A DNA stretch of 64,000 nt from Augochlora pura (GCF_028453695.1 NC_135779.1:496001-560000); one strand, 5' to 3'. Positions 34,379-48,357 are shown, counted from the first letter of the stretch. Numbers and translations are program-made. The notes: a model not told the origin generated them from the sequence alone.

Positions 34379-37300
34379 ATGACGGGGAGAGGGTCGAAGA
34401 GACGGGGCCGACCCCCCAAGTCGGTGGTCATGGAAAGGCCGAAAAAGTTTCAATATCATCTGATGAAGAAGCCAAAGTATTTGCAAAACAAGGGTTCGGA
34501 AACGCCAAACTCACAACCGAGCACACCTACACCATCGAGGCCGTCGTCACCAGTTGAAAGCGAGGAGAGTAGACGGAGCACCAGGACTAGAAAATCACGG
34601 GGACCCAGAGAGAGACATTCGCGTAAGGGTGGCCACTCAGGTTCTGGAGTGTATCACCGCCGAGGTTACAATACTAATGTAGATTATAACGATTCTGAAT
34701 ACCATTACGGATCGGATTTTGGCGACGAATCCAGTGAAAAGAGTGAAGTAGAAGAGGACCCTTTGCAAAGCGATGTGGAGTCGTCAGAAAGTATAGAAGA
34801 ACCAGATCCATCGAGTGACAGTGACTTTTCCCTCTCTAGTTATAGTACCACCAGTGGCACTCCCCGTAAAACATTGCTGAGTCAACAGAGGCCACCGAGC
34901 CCAGAACCGCTATGGCTACAAAATAGGGAATTGCCAGCATTGGTCTTACCTAAATCTTCGGACGACCTACTAGTCCCTAAGGAATATGTTATGCCATCTT
35001 TATCGATCTACGAAGTGTTAAGACACTTTCGTACACTGGTACGCTTATCGGCCTTTAGGTTTGAGGATTTCTGTGCTGCCCTTATTTGCGAAGATCAAAC
35101 CAACTTACTGGCAGAGATACATACCATGCTAATCAAAGCTCTTCTTAGGGAAGAGGATTCTCAGCAGACACACTTTGGTCCCCTTGATCAGAAAGACTCT
35201 GTAAACGTTAGTTTGTATTTCGTGGATCCTATGTCTTGGCCAGAAGTGCTACGTTCTTATGTAGAAAGCGACAAGTGTTTTGATGAAAATATTCTACAAA
35301 TTTTATCGACTTGCGAATATCCATTCACTTCGATCGAGGACAGAATCAAAGTGCTGCAATTTTTAACAGATCAGTTCTTAATCACAAATCCTGTAAGAGA
35401 AGATCTGCTACATGAAGGTATATTTTATACAATATTTCATGTATTTCATTTAATACAAATGCTTTATTAATTCAGCAGGAAAAATGAATGTGTCCATGCT
35501 GTAGAGTTTATTATTTTTCTTCCTCTTTAACAAATTTTTCTTTCTTCACACTAAATTTGTTTTTATAGGAAATATGCATTATGATGATCACTGCAGAGTT
35601 TGCCACCGTTTGGGAGATTTGTTATGTTGTGAAACCTGCCCAGCTGTTTTTCATTTAGAATGCGTTGAACCTCCATTAGTTGATGTTCCTACAGAAGATT
35701 GGCAATGTAGTACATGTAAAGCTCATAAAGTAACTGGTGTTGCGGATTGTATACCCGATGTTGAGAAGAATGGTTCACTATGTCGTCAGGAGCATTTAGG
35801 ATTTGATAGGCATGGCAGAAAATATTGGTTTCTTGCTAGAAGAGTTTTTGTGTAAGTCACAACTGATTGAAAAGTTTTGGTATATCGCACAAATATTCTT
35901 TCTGTGTTAATATTGTAATCGTCATATTTATTGTAGTGAAAGCGATGATGGTGAAGTTTGGTATTATAGCACACCTTTACAATTGGACGAATTATTACTT
36001 ACATTAGATCGTACTGAAATGGAAGTTGCACTGTATCGTGAATTATCAGACTATAAAGATGAAATTGTACGACAAATGGAACTCACAGAATCAATTACTA
36101 ATCAGTTCAAGGGTAACAAGAAGTCGTATTTAGAAGTAGAAAATAGTAAGTTCACGTCTATTTCTTTTTATATGTATGTTTCCATGAATTAAAAGGGAAA
36201 ATTCAACATCTCGATTCTTTTAGGTCTCATATTAAAATTGCAAAAAGAACGACAGGAAAAGCAAGAGAAGGAAAAAGAAGATAAAAAAGAAAAGCAAAGA
36301 CAAGAAGCTGAGGATATGGTACGCAGAATACACGAGGGTTCTGACTCTCTTGAGGCACAGCTTGCAGCTGTAACAGATCAGCAAGACTCAAAGTCAGCTG
36401 AAGAGTCGTCTACGAAAGAAAATGCTCCTGAGATGGTTGCAGAAAATGTAGAAGTAGATAGTGTAGATACTGATTTAGATACAGCTAATAAAAATGTAAA
36501 GACATCTACTTCATCGTCTGAAGAAATCGATGAAGAGGCTTTGGACGGAGAAGACGGTATCTCGAAGATCGGCAAAGATGGTAAGTTGTACAATTTCATG
36601 TGTTTGTTAAACAATTATTTCATTACTTGACGAGTTTATTAAACTACAGGTAAGAAACATACGATTGTAACAAGATCAAAGACGGGGTCGTTGCAGCCTA
36701 GAACATTTAACATGGACGATTTAAAGAGACGTCCCGGTACACAAATATCGAAAGAAGAATTAGAAAAGTTAGACAAAAGTTTAAAAGAAGAGGGAGATGG
36801 TACACGGCTAACAAGGCAGAAAGCTCACCAAATAGCTTCTGGTACTCACCTATTCAAGTTGGGAATGGACAACAATTTTAAGTCGTATGTGAATCAGTAC
36901 AGCACCAATCCTATTGCTCTGAACAAAGCACAGCGCAATGAGGAACGCGACAAAAAGAGACACTTGTCACACAAATTCTCGCTCACTCAGGCGTCCGAGT
37001 TCAAATGGGTGGGAAGTTTGACTGGAACCCGGGCTCTTCTAGTTAGTACCCTCCGTCAAACGATCCTCCAACTTGAAAGCAGCATTCAAGCACCATACAT
37101 GCACACCAATTGGCCTCTTCTCCGTAAACCTTGGACCACAGCAGTGGGTGCATGCATAAATCCAAGAGACTTTGCGCGAGCTCTTATTGTATTGCAGGCA
37201 TGCATCAAGTCAGTGGTATTTGCTAGTGTATGGCACGATCAACTTGGACACGTGAAGTTGCAAAGAGTAACGGCTCTCGAAAGAGAAGAGAAAAAGCGTC

Positions 37301-40300
37301 AAGATAAGAAAGACAAGAAGGAGAGAGAGGATGAAGAAGAACGGAATCGTTTGTTTAATTTTGTAAAATACACATTGGGCTTGAAACATCAAGTGTGGAA
37401 GCAGAAAGGGGAAGAATATAGAATCCATGGACAAGGTGGTTGGTTATGGGTATCTGCTAGTCGTCGCTACAAGCTCTCTGATATGACGAAGTTAGGTCTA
37501 CGAACGGGTCCACAAAAAGTCATGGTGCAAATAAGAGATCAAGAGGGATTGAAGATATTAGCTTTGGATCCTCCCACGTATGATTTTTTGATTAAGGAAT
37601 ATTGTCCAGCAAAGAGGGAAGAGAACGCAGAAGTAGAGGTGAAGAAGGAGATCAAAGAGGAAGAATCCTCCAAAGATGCTATGGACGTATCGGTAAAGCA
37701 AGAATGCAAAGCAGAAAATGTGAAGTCTGAACCATCTGAGGACAAGAAGAATGCAGACACAGCTACAAAGATAGATGGGACAGATTCCAAATCAGTTAAA
37801 CAAGAATCAAAAATGAATTTGTCATGTACGTATTATAAACAGATTTTAGTTTCGTGCATAGACCTTTTATTAATAATATATTTTATTTTAGTTTTAGCAG
37901 GTATAAAAATCGAGAAGGTTTTCACCCCGATTAAAGAATTCGAGGAAATCGACATCACTAAAGCACTAACTACTAACGGGAGACTCCACTATCCAAAAAT
38001 TGCGAAAAAAACTAGAATTGACGATTTTCTAGCGCGTAGAACACATTTGAAACTTTTGGAGGAAAGGAGATTATTACAGACTGTGAGTAAATATAATGTT
38101 GACAGCAGGGACTATCGAAGCTCAAGCATCTAGTTACGTTTTATTATTTCTTCTTGAATTAATGTGTAATTGTTTTTTCAGGAAAAATCAAAAGAGCAGC
38201 AGAATCAATCTGCGGGTCAAAAGACTGATGGAGAATCCGAAGTAGATATTGAAAATAATGACGAAAGCGATACAGATGGTGGTGAGCATACTTTGCAAAG
38301 TATACTCACTGGAAAGCAGCCTAGTAAAACGATGTCAACGTCGGCCAGGGAGATGCTGGCTGTAATAGGAAAGCGTATTCAGCATGACAAAGCGCAGTAT
38401 GCAAATATCATGAGACTCACCAAGAATACGAGTTGTTATTCGCGATATTGCAATATGACGACGCCACCTGGGAAGATCGGCAGTACAACGCAGAGTTTAA
38501 CGTCTACATGTTATTCCCCTATATGTCTTCAGAAGGCCAGATTAAAGCGCGATCTTATTGCACTGTTAAGAAAGGCCAATGCTTTGAACAACAATCAGTC
38601 GCCAGCCGCTTTGGTGGCTAATACAACCACCGCGCAAGCACAACAAGGTGCAATTAAAACAGAAACTAGCGATGAGAGCAAAGAAGCAATTAAAAAGGAT
38701 TTGGAATCCGCGGTGGCGATGGCAACGCATTGTAAGGAAGAAACACCAGCTACCAATGTAATCCGAGATATAGCTTCACCGCCTGCCAAGAAAATAAAAG
38801 TCGAACCTAATCAGAAAGCTGACAACGACGCGAGTTCAGAAAACGTAGATGTGGTGACAACTACAACGAGTAGTGTAGTCACCACTACTACGGTAACTAC
38901 AACACAGCAAACTGTAAAGACTGTAGACGGTGTAGTACAGAGTATGAAGGAAAACACAACTTCTAAAAATTCGGTTTCCTTTTCATCCGAAGTTAAAACT
39001 AGGTAATGAACATAATCTTCCGGTTTTTCTTTGTTACACAAGCGTGTAGATATTGAATTTAATTTGACAATATTGTAATGTTGATAGCACGGGCCAGAAG
39101 ACTACGATTGTAAATCGAAGAGGCAGAACTGTACACAGGAGTACTGTTGCCAAAGAGTTGAATGCAGATGGCACAGAAAGAGTTTACAGTGCTGTTTCAA
39201 CCGAAGGAAAGATTTACTTGAAGAAAGTTTCAATTTCTTTAGCTGATAGAAAAAAGAAACGTACCCCTGTCAAGTATCCGCTGTGTTCCACATTTTGCAC
39301 AAAGAATAAGCATCGTAGTATATTATTGCTTCCGCAACACGAGTTACGAAAATTGGCTAGAGTCGGTGGACGAATGCCAGTTCATGGATTCCATCATGTG
39401 GCTAAGGTATATTTCATTTCATTACTTTCAGTAATAGGAAAATTCGTGTACATGGCTAACACAGGTTTTATTACAGGCAAACATGTCTGTTTGGCCATAT
39501 CCTTGTCCCAGACCACTTTTTAAAACTTGTTGGTTGTATCGAACAGTGGGAATAAAATCACTGTCCGCGGCAGCCCTTCAATTAAGAATATTATGGGCAT
39601 GTCTTCGATGGGATGACATGGCCACAAAGCCATTGTCCACGGATGGTAAACATCAGATCACAACAGACACAGAAATCATGTCGTTGGAAATACTCAAGCA
39701 TCGTCACGTTGGACAATTTCTTGATAAAGCACAGTACTTACGCAGGAAGGTTGTTATACCTCTGGAATTGCCCAAACAAGTCAGAGGTTTGTATAATTAG
39801 TAAATCGATGATATTACTACGATCTCGATATAAATTTTTACATTTTACAGAGGTAACGTCCATAAGAAGCGGTCTCAGAAAAAGAAAACGACCAGAATCG
39901 CCACAAAGCACAGAGCCACAAGTTACAGAAGAGTGGGTTGATGAAGATAAATTAGAATTGTGGGAAATTAAACAGTATGGTGACAGGTATGGTAACATAT
40001 AATAACTAAAAATTTCAATTAACTTTTAAAACTATTTTCACATTAATTACTTCTTTGTAATACGTTTTCTAAATTACTCAGTAATAATAAAGTTTAACAC
40101 GTTGGCTGCCAATTCAGCGACCACTTAAATTAGATAACATCGAAGCAGTGACATGGCAATCAGCGTGATAGTACAAATTAGATTCAGCACCTGACATTTT
40201 TACCTGATAAAATCACTCGATGACTGACCTATCCCTGTTTAACACCATCTGATACTAACCCTCCGCTTGATGTGTGTCCTCTCCAGGTTAGAGAAGGCTA

Positions 40301-43300
40301 ATGCCCAGATTATTACTAGGAGTCGATCGGGTCAGCCACAATCTGCAGGTGCTGGTTCTAACAGAAATGCAGGATCGACCGCAGGGTTGGGTGATCAACT
40401 CGTTAGTGGTAAAGCAACACCGGAGGAGATTAAGGAGAAAATGGAACAACAGTTACGTATGCAGAGAGCTGCCCATCAACAGAAGAGAGCTTTGGAAACC
40501 CTGAAGAGTCCTGCTAACTCAACGCCCACGCAACTTGTTAAAGTTACTACCAACTCTTCTCATGGTAAGAGTCATTTTTATTAATTCAATTTACAAATAC
40601 AACGTTGATGAACTTGTAAAATTATAATTATTTGACATTTATCACAGATGGCACAGTGAAACTAGTTTCAAAGGTTGCAATACCAGCTAATCCAAATAGT
40701 GGAACAAAATCTCAATTGACTTCTCTTCTGACAACACCTACGCAAAACAAGACGTTTATCGGAACGAGGCGCATTTATATGACAAAATGTAAATATTAGT
40801 AAATACTAGTATATTTACAAGAAACTTATTTTAAGTATATATTTATTCAATGTTCTATTTCTATCGTCAATAGCGGCAGATGGAACGACAAAAGTTGTTT
40901 CCGGACCTACAAGCATTTTGCCCAAGACACAATTGCAAACTGGAAATCAACAGTCGTTGATCAAACTTTCTGGGCAAGCAGGTACTGTTTTAGTTTAATA
41001 TTATAAAAAAAAAATAATCTTTATTTGACTAATTTCTCGTTTACCATGAAATAGCTCCTGTGCAACAAATTCAACAAAAAGTACAGATTTTAAGAGGACC
41101 GGACGGTAAACTCCAAGTTCGTGGTTTAATGCCTGGACAGCAATTGGTACAAATGCCTGATGGAAAATTGCATGTGTTGAACACTGGTCAAGCAATTACA
41201 ACTGCCCCAGCACAAACTGCTGCAAATAGCTCAACAACACCGGTAATATTTGGTGTAGTAAGAAAATATTAAACTATTAAAATAACTTATTACATTATAA
41301 AATGTGTTTTCAGGTGAAATCCGCTACTACAACAAATGCAACTAAAGCAGCTGCAACGACAAACGCTACAGCTGGCAAAACTAGTCCAACTAAAGCAGCA
41401 GCGAATGCAACGCAACAAGCACAGGCGGCGCAACAACCACAAACGCCATCTCAACAGGCTGTGCAACGTCCTGCAACGACTGTGGCGATCGCAACACCTA
41501 CGACAGCAACAAAAAACGCTATTGTAGTAGCTAACACTGGCCAACTTGTCCAGGGTGCACAAGTATGTTGTAAATTCGATGCCTTCACAAACTGTGAATT
41601 ACAATTGCGCTTTGCACAAATATTAAAACGTTATTAATGCGCAGGTTCTATCTACTAGTGGGCAGGTAATCAGTGGAAATCAAATAGTAGTCACTAATGC
41701 GAATCTAGCTCAGCAACTTGCAACGGGCAAAGCTCAATTAACGACAATCGGTGGACATCAAGTAGTGATTCGCAGTACACCTACGGGCAATCAAATTGTG
41801 CATTTAAATTCAGCGAATAGTAGCATTATAGTTAAAAATACTATTACACCAAATAAGCAACAAGGTTTGTTCTTTTAAATTAACATAAACAATTTAGTAA
41901 GAGACTTTCTGAGAAATTATTATTTAATATCGACTTTTTTTGTGTTCAGTTCCTGCGTTACAAACTGCTCAAACAACGACAGCAACAACGACGGGAACAC
42001 AATCTACGGAAACAACAAATACTGCTGTCAGCAGCAACGCGACTACAAATGCAAGTGTGACTAATACGACCACATCTAATCAAACTTCTACTGCTCCAGC
42101 ACCTGGTAGCGTGGAGGCGTCTTTATTAGCTGGTCAACCACCTGGGACTGTCATCAAGTGCGTTACAGCACAAGTAATTCAAACTACTCAAGGTCCTCGT
42201 ATAGTCTTACAGGGATTACAAGGTGCAGACTTTACACCGCAGCAACTTGCGATGGTGCAACAGCAAGTCAAGCAACAACTGCTCAAAGGTTCAATATTAA
42301 ATATATTGTATACATGTTTAATATGATATGATTTTAACAATCCACAATTCTGTTCAGCTCAAGCTACTACCGGAAAACAAGGTGTACTAGGGCCTACTAA
42401 AATTTATTTGGCTGTTCAACCAGCGCCGAACAGCCAACAAGCTATTCAAAGCTCTCAAAGCTCAACAACAGTAAATACTCCTACTACTCCAGCCGGAAAG
42501 CCGCAGACTGCACAGCAACCAGTTGTTTCACCTGCTGCTGCAACTGGTTTGTATAATTAATTCCCAATACCCTAACATGTTCGTTACCGCCACCTTTGTT
42601 TTGCTTATTACCCCCGTTGTGAAAGTATTCTCTAAATGCAACGTATCCTCCTTCATGAAATGTTAAAATTTGACAGAATCACAAACAGGAACAGAAAGCA
42701 TTCCAGAACTTCCAGCAACAACTGAGAAACCTAAAGTAGTTGTCCAACAAGTTGGGCAACCAAATGTACCCTCCGAAGAGGAGTCGCAGAAAACGAATGT
42801 AGCCAATGGTCAACAACCATTACAAACTCTAAAGGAAGGAAGCGACTCTTCAGGCAATAAATTTATTTTAACACCCGACTATATACAACAAAGTTAGTTG
42901 CTAGTCGATAATTTAGTTATTTAGTTTTTTCATATTATAATTTCATGTGATAGCAATTGTTAATCTTTACAGCTATTAAAAATGCTTTGAAACAAGAGAA
43001 CCTAAATCCAGAAATAGAGGAGAAGCTATTGCAACTACAACGATACCAAGAAAAGCAAATGAAAGGCAGTGTAGAGAATTCGGTAGCCACCAATCAAACT
43101 CATACTACGCCCACGATTACAACGCCGCGTGTTCCATCTCGCAAAAGACCAGCACCTTCTAACATTCCAACAACAACTACGCCGACGAGCACACAATCCT
43201 CAACAAATGACCAGGATACCGACTGGGAAACGCCGAGAAAGAAACCCGCAATAAAACAAGAAAATCGTGAAACACCAAAGTAAGTGGTATTAATATTAAA

Positions 43301-45083
43301 ATAAGTAACTATTTGTTATACAAATTAATGATTGTTTCGCACAGGGTACCAAAAGTCGAACAGTCCGAGAGCGAGACGACACCCAAAAATCGTGCAGCAA
43401 AGTTGAAAGACAGTCAGGAGTTACGAAGAAAGCAACAAGTGCATTCTCGAATGCAAGTCTTGCTATTTAGACATAAAGAACTACTTAAGAAGGATATCCT
43501 AAAAAAGAGAGCATTATTAGAAAAGGAATTGCAAATAGATATTCAAGTAGGTTGTCCTAAATATTAATAAAACTCCTTTTTATTTCACTTGGTATATATC
43601 ATTCGTTTGGTTACAGAAGGATCTGTCGGCAGAATTAGCGTCGAGAACGAAAGCAGAGAGGCACAAGCAAGATGAAGTCAAAGTGGGTAGTGCAAAGCGC
43701 AAAGCTAATGCTCAAGTACCTCAACAAGTTAGCCCACCTAACAGAGGAGGAAGGCCAAAGAAGTTTAAAGGGCAAGGAAGTAGTACCACGCCGCCAGGTG
43801 CATCAACTGCAGCTACTCCTAATAGAATTAAAAAAGAGAAATTGTATTGTTTATGCCGAACACCCTATGACGAGACAAAGTGAGCTTTGAAACACAAATT
43901 TGTTTCATATTGCACGCCTATATTGTTTTTTTTTTTAAATAATCAAAATTATTTTTTAACAGATTCTATGTAGGTTGCGACCTGTGTAATAACTGGTTCC
44001 ACGGAGACTGTGTTGGTATCACGGAGGAAATGTGTAAAACTCTTTCAGAATTTGTTTGTACCGAGTGCAGACACGCGAGAGATACTCAAGAATTGTATTG
44101 TCTCTGTAAACAGCCTTACGACGAATCTCAGTATGTCACGTGCAAACTTTGTTGTGCTTTTTATATCTGATTTTAATTGTAGAATCATTTTATCGATATT
44201 TCTATGTGTGTATTTATAGATTTTATATATGCTGTGACAAGTGTCAAGATTGGTTCCACGGTCGATGTGTTGGTATACTTCAATCGGAAGCAGAAAATAT
44301 CGACGAATACGTTTGTCCGAATTGCCAGCGAAATTCTTCTGTTAATTTTGCTAACATGAAGAATCTGAATGCGAAAGACCTCGATCTCTTGAAGAAACTT
44401 ATTAAGCAAATACAGGTAAAGTATAAATAATTGACAGTGACTTTCTCAAGGGGAGAAATAGTTTCATTTCTTTTTGAAGAACATAAAAATCAGTAGTGCA
44501 TTGTCTTTTATGTCTGAGTAGTATTCTTTTCTAACGTAATCATTGTTATCTATTTGGATTACTTGTAATTGATATTAAAAGTGACAATGTTTAGGCACAC
44601 AAAAGCGCTTGGCCATTTATGGAACCCGTGGATCCAAACGAAGCTCCTGACTACTACAAAGTTATTAAGGAACCAATGGGTAAGTGTATACATTATTTTC
44701 CTGATCCAAATTAACCATTTGCTTAAAGCCTCTTACTGCTGATCTTTATGCATATTTAATTCGTTGATCGAAAAAAAAATCCACATGGAAAAACTAAAAT
44801 AAAAATATAAAGATCCGCAGTCTACTATGCTTAGCTTTCATATTCCGAATTATACAATTAATGAAATAACTAAATTACAGACTTGCAAACAATAGATTTG
44901 AGGATAAACGATAGGTCTTACAAGAAGCTAAGTGAATTCATCGGAGACATGACAAAGATATTCGACAACTGTCGCTATTATAATCCGAAAGAGTCACCGT
45001 TCTTCAAATGCGCAGAATCGTTAGAAACATATTTTGTCCATAAGATTAAGAGCTTGAGAGAAAAGTTTTCTGAGGGGAAATAA
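34379..45083 (+). CDS. E(bx): Enhancer of bithorax / NURF301 (BPTF), NURF remodeller subunit
   Basis: The largest subunit of the ISWI-containing NURF nucleosome remodeller; it reads histone tails. Exons: 34379-35417, 35569-35851, 35937-36145, 36224-36580, 36650-37825, 37892-38082, 38182-39002, 39088-39406, 39477-39786, 39851-39986, 40287-40564, 40648-40788, 40874-40981, 41055-41242, 41314-41562, 41645-41864, 41950-42288, 42358-42546, 42677-42892, 42973-43279, 43345-43546, 43617-43879, 43963-44130, 44220-44415, 44595-44679, 44881-45083. All are in phase, about 2730 aa. Domains: AT-hook KRRGRPPK (7-14); acidic EYHYGSDFGDE; DDT (about 205-265); PHD1 (CRVCHRLGDLLCCETC, about 350-400); conserved linker and WSTF-type segments; a long Gln/Thr-rich region (40874-42892); two tandem PHD fingers (LYCLCRTPYDE and LYCLCKQPYDE, about 2500-2610); bromodomain (WPFMEPVDPNEAPDYY ... 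CRYYNPKES). The start matches the family's M-[ST]-GRGS opening. Confidence 0.98.
37826..37891 (+). other. E(bx): 66-nt E(bx) intron that is also an open frame
   Basis: The segment has a donor (TGTACGT) and an acceptor (TTTTAG), with a second AG nine bases later (37899-37900). It is 66 nt, a multiple of three, and contains no stop in frame. Retaining it adds 22 mostly hydrophobic residues (centre IDLLLIIYFILV). Using either acceptor keeps frame. The hydrophobic content suggests it is normally an intron. Confidence 0.6.
39987..40286 (+). other. E(bx) intron carrying a short inverted-repeat element
   Basis: A 300-nt intron between phase-2 exons. Its middle is occupied by the TTAA-flanked element at 40094-40170. 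Confidence 0.7.
40094..40170. mobile_element. Short TTAA-flanked inverted-repeat element (piggyBac-like MITE relic)
   Basis: The left end TTAACACGTTGGCTGCCA is mirrored at 40153-40170 by ATGGCAATCAGCGTGATA. The arms match in about 12 of 15 positions. At about 77 bp it could fold as one hairpin. It shares its left end with 17352 and 15323. No coding capacity. Confidence 0.45.
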
Positions 45084-45598
45084 GTAATCAAACGCGGTAA
45101 AACACAAAAGGGAATCATACGTGACAACAGTAACTGAACATCAGTCGTTTAATTTCTGCAGTGAAAAAGAATCGGTTTGTGCCAGTACACGTAGAAAAGA
45201 GACATTGAAAGTAGCCATAAGTTCGTAACAATAGGACACATTAGTCCACTATTTATTAGAGTTGTGTGAACAGTTTTGATTTGCCCTCGTGAGAGCGTAC
45301 TTTATTTGAGTAGTGACACAACAATGAATTTTGGACCAGTTTTGAACTATTTTAATTGTAACTTTAATGCTTGCCACATAAGTAGGTAAAGAACAATGAA
45401 GAAAGCAGTCTCAATTATTTGAATTTATTGTAGCAAAAAATTTGATTGTTCGTATCATACATTATGACTTAGTGATGGCGACTTTTATTCTTGATTTGTA
45501 TCGACTCAATAATGACATAAAAAAAATGTGCAATACAAAATTATTTGTTTTGTCACATTCGGTTTGTTCTAGAAGAAATGGCTTCATCCTTTTCTGTA

Positions 45599-45604
45599 AA
45601 TAAA
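45599..45604 (+). terminator. Candidate E(bx) poly(A) signal AATAAA
   Basis: First canonical hexamer after the E(bx) stop, 516 bases downstream. Others follow, so usage is uncertain. Confidence 0.45.
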
Positions 45605-46375
45605 ATTGTGAATTGAGGTTCAAAATTCATTTATCGTGCACAAGCAACTTTATTTATGTACATCTATTCAGATATATGTAATTATGCATATTATGAAAAT
45701 AATTAACAAATATATCAAATCAGTGCCACCGTGCGTTTAGAGCAATGACTTTAGCAATTCAATGCGAATCCATGAGAGATGAGAGAAGATAGAAATTTGC
45801 TCGCATACAGTTAGCAAAAAAAAATTATAACAGGAAAATGGTCCAATTGCTGCGACATTACATTCTGTTTCACTAGAGGAAAAATAATGCTGGTAAAACG
45901 AATAAATTTTCTCTCATGTAGGTGTATGGAATATATTAGCAAGCGCATAATAAATTGTACAAATTTGTTTATTGTGCTCACAAGTAACTATTATTATGTT
46001 GTTTTATCACATAAATTTTCTATAAAATTGTTTATAAGTAACACGTACGATGTTAGCTCATAAGAAGTAAGCAGGCATGAATCCTGCCTTGTATATAATA
46101 TATTCAAGTAGAAAGTGTCTATAAGGAAAATAGACTATAGAATTTTGGTTCTGATAGAACGAGATCATGAAGGAGGAGGAGAAGAGAGAATGAAAGTCAG
46201 TCGAGGTGCAGCAAGCTGATTTCAATGAATATATTGTTTATATTTTAGCTATTAAACTACCACTCATGGAAATTAGTGAAAAAGGAAAAACTGTACTACG
46301 TATTGTACATGTGCGAATATGTTCGTTATCTATAATCTCAAAAAAACATAAACAGGCAATATTATTTCGTGAACA

Positions 46376-46472
46376 TATACATATATATACACACGTGTAT
46401 ATATATATATGCATGCATATATACATATACATGTGTATATAATATATACAAGCATATATGCATACATATACG
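46376..46472. repeat. Alternating purine-pyrimidine (TA/CA/TG) tract
   Basis: About 95 bases of near-continuous alternating ATAT, ACAC and GCAT steps with internal dyads such as ATGCATGCAT. The long frames here (Tyr/Ile/Cys/His-rich) are by-products of the repeat. Confidence 0.85.
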
Positions 46473-48328
46473 TACTCAAGTAAGGAAACATCTGAAAGAG
46501 CTCGTTTCGGAAGTTTCACTAGCGAGAAACAAGAGTGAAAGTAAAAATAGTTAAATATCGAAAATTTCTGGGAACGAAAGCATTACATCCATAAAACTTA
46601 TACTGCGAGGCTCTAAAAAGCGTTCGCTTAAAAATGGGAGAAAACGTTAAAAACATTTTAACATGTTCTCTGATAGTAAGAATCAAGAACTCCGTGTGCG
46701 TATCATTAATTCTATATCTTTCACGTAGTTTTGTGACGCGTCTTATCGGTCATCAATCATTTGTTCAAGCGAGAGAAAGCAGATCGCTCAAAGCAGGTTG
46801 TACATTTTCGCCAGGATAACGCTTGTACAGTATTTTTAATTCAAAGTTCACTGGACCTGGCACTGATCTGTTTCTTACCTTCGGCGTTCGATTATAGTTA
46901 ACAGGATACCATAGTTCGTTACTTTGCCCAGGTTTATACACCGCACTAGCTCTACTATAAGCAGCTCTGTCCGAGTGGTCGTATCATATTGTTGTTACAT
47001 GTGTCCTATTGTATGCGTGTCGATATGCGCCGTTTTATTGTATGTTATACTCGGCAAATTTCGTTCGAAATCGTACCGTTAGAATGTCGGACAAATTTCT
47101 TTTATTTTTTTTTTTGCCCTTAATTCTTTGCTACGATCCTCTCGGCGGCTTGTAGCGTTTTCCATCGTACTATGTAAATTTTCTCTAACTAATGTTTGAT
47201 CGATATATGGCAAAGAGTTAAGTAAAACATTTTAAACAGAATTTTACTTTTTCGGATGGATTCACTCTTCGAGAACGGTAAACGTATTATCGAGATTTCT
47301 CCATATTGCCCTGGAGGCACTTCCGGCTCGCGTAGACTTATGAACAAATATTGATGTCGAGTATTAATAAGTATTTGCGCTGAAACACTTCTGCGAGCTA
47401 AAATGTAACGCCACATACTAGCTTTATTTATCCTCCGAGGCAAATGGAAAAAGCCTGTTGTTGTCTGGAAAAGTGAATCCCTTTATCTTCCTCGCAAGCC
47501 ACGTGTTAAATCATTTATATAAAAATTCTTTAATACTCTCTTGCAGAAGTGTGCGAACGTGTTCATGATAATCTTAGCCGAGCTACGATCATTCTGACGA
47601 GGTTTTTCTTTCTTCTGTAGACGCGACGTACGACGATATATCGAAGCAAGGTTTCTTCTGTAAAAAGAGATTGTAGAAACACTTTAAAACAACATGTATT
47701 AGATATTTAGCCGTGTAAGTTTTTGGCATGCTACTGAAGTGTAAAAACTGGGTGAAGAGAGATTGCAGCCGTGTATATTTTACGCTGCTCCATTTTCACT
47801 CCTCTCCGCTTATTAATCATGTAACAAGGTGTTTATTTCTATTAAACAAAAAGCAACAAAGTGTGATTACATAAACTATATTCGTCTAAATCTAATACTA
47901 CTAGTTTATAATAAATATATTTGTACTAATTTTAATCATAAACTTTGTTGTTTTTATTGCACTATAAATATAAGTTAGAGGAAAGCATAGTATGTTAATT
48001 TACCTTTTTTAATTTGTAATTGCTTACAAAATAATAAAACTGCTGTATGACAGTGGCTTCATGAAACTTTAAGCAGAGCTATGATTAATACCGTCAACTT
48101 CGTTTCTTGTTTCACTGTACGTCTATATCAAAATTGACTCGAAAAATCAGTGCCGGATAGTAGGAACTACGTGGTATGTATTATTGAAATGAATATCTTT
48201 GGTCTCAAGATATTCTTAAGGATTCTTTAAGAGACTTTCCTATATCAATATCATGCATAAAAGTTTATTTGATATCGTAAATATTGAAAACAGATTTTAG
48301 CCACTTTCTTGAGCTTTTAAAAAAAGCC

Positions 48329-48357
48329 CCACTTGTGACAAGTGGTGCCACTAGTGG
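48329..48357. repeat. Two adjacent short palindromes
   Basis: CCACTTGTGACAAGTGG (dyad around a central G) is followed three bases later by CCACTAGTGG. Confidence 0.8.

Larger units (their letters stand above)
45084..48100 (+). other. E(bx) 3'UTR and AT-rich intergenic DNA
   Basis: No coding frame is supported. AATAAA occurs at 45599-45604 (with TGTAAATA, a Pumilio-type word, overlapping) and at several later points, the last near 47910 and 48030. The E(bx) transcript end is not determined but is probably within the first kilobase. A further TGTATATA lies near 46084. Confidence 0.45.

Noticed and set aside
38433..38621. 62-aa second frame inside an E(bx) exon
   Set aside because: It overlaps the in-phase E(bx) coding frame, which continues across both neighbouring splice junctions; a shadow frame.
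41290..41562. Cys/Arg-rich 90-aa minus-strand frame
   Set aside because: Antisense shadow of the Thr/Ala/Gln-rich E(bx) exon.
46206..46554. Tyr/Ile/Cys-rich small frames on both strands
   Set aside because: Produced by the alternating TA/CA/TG tract.
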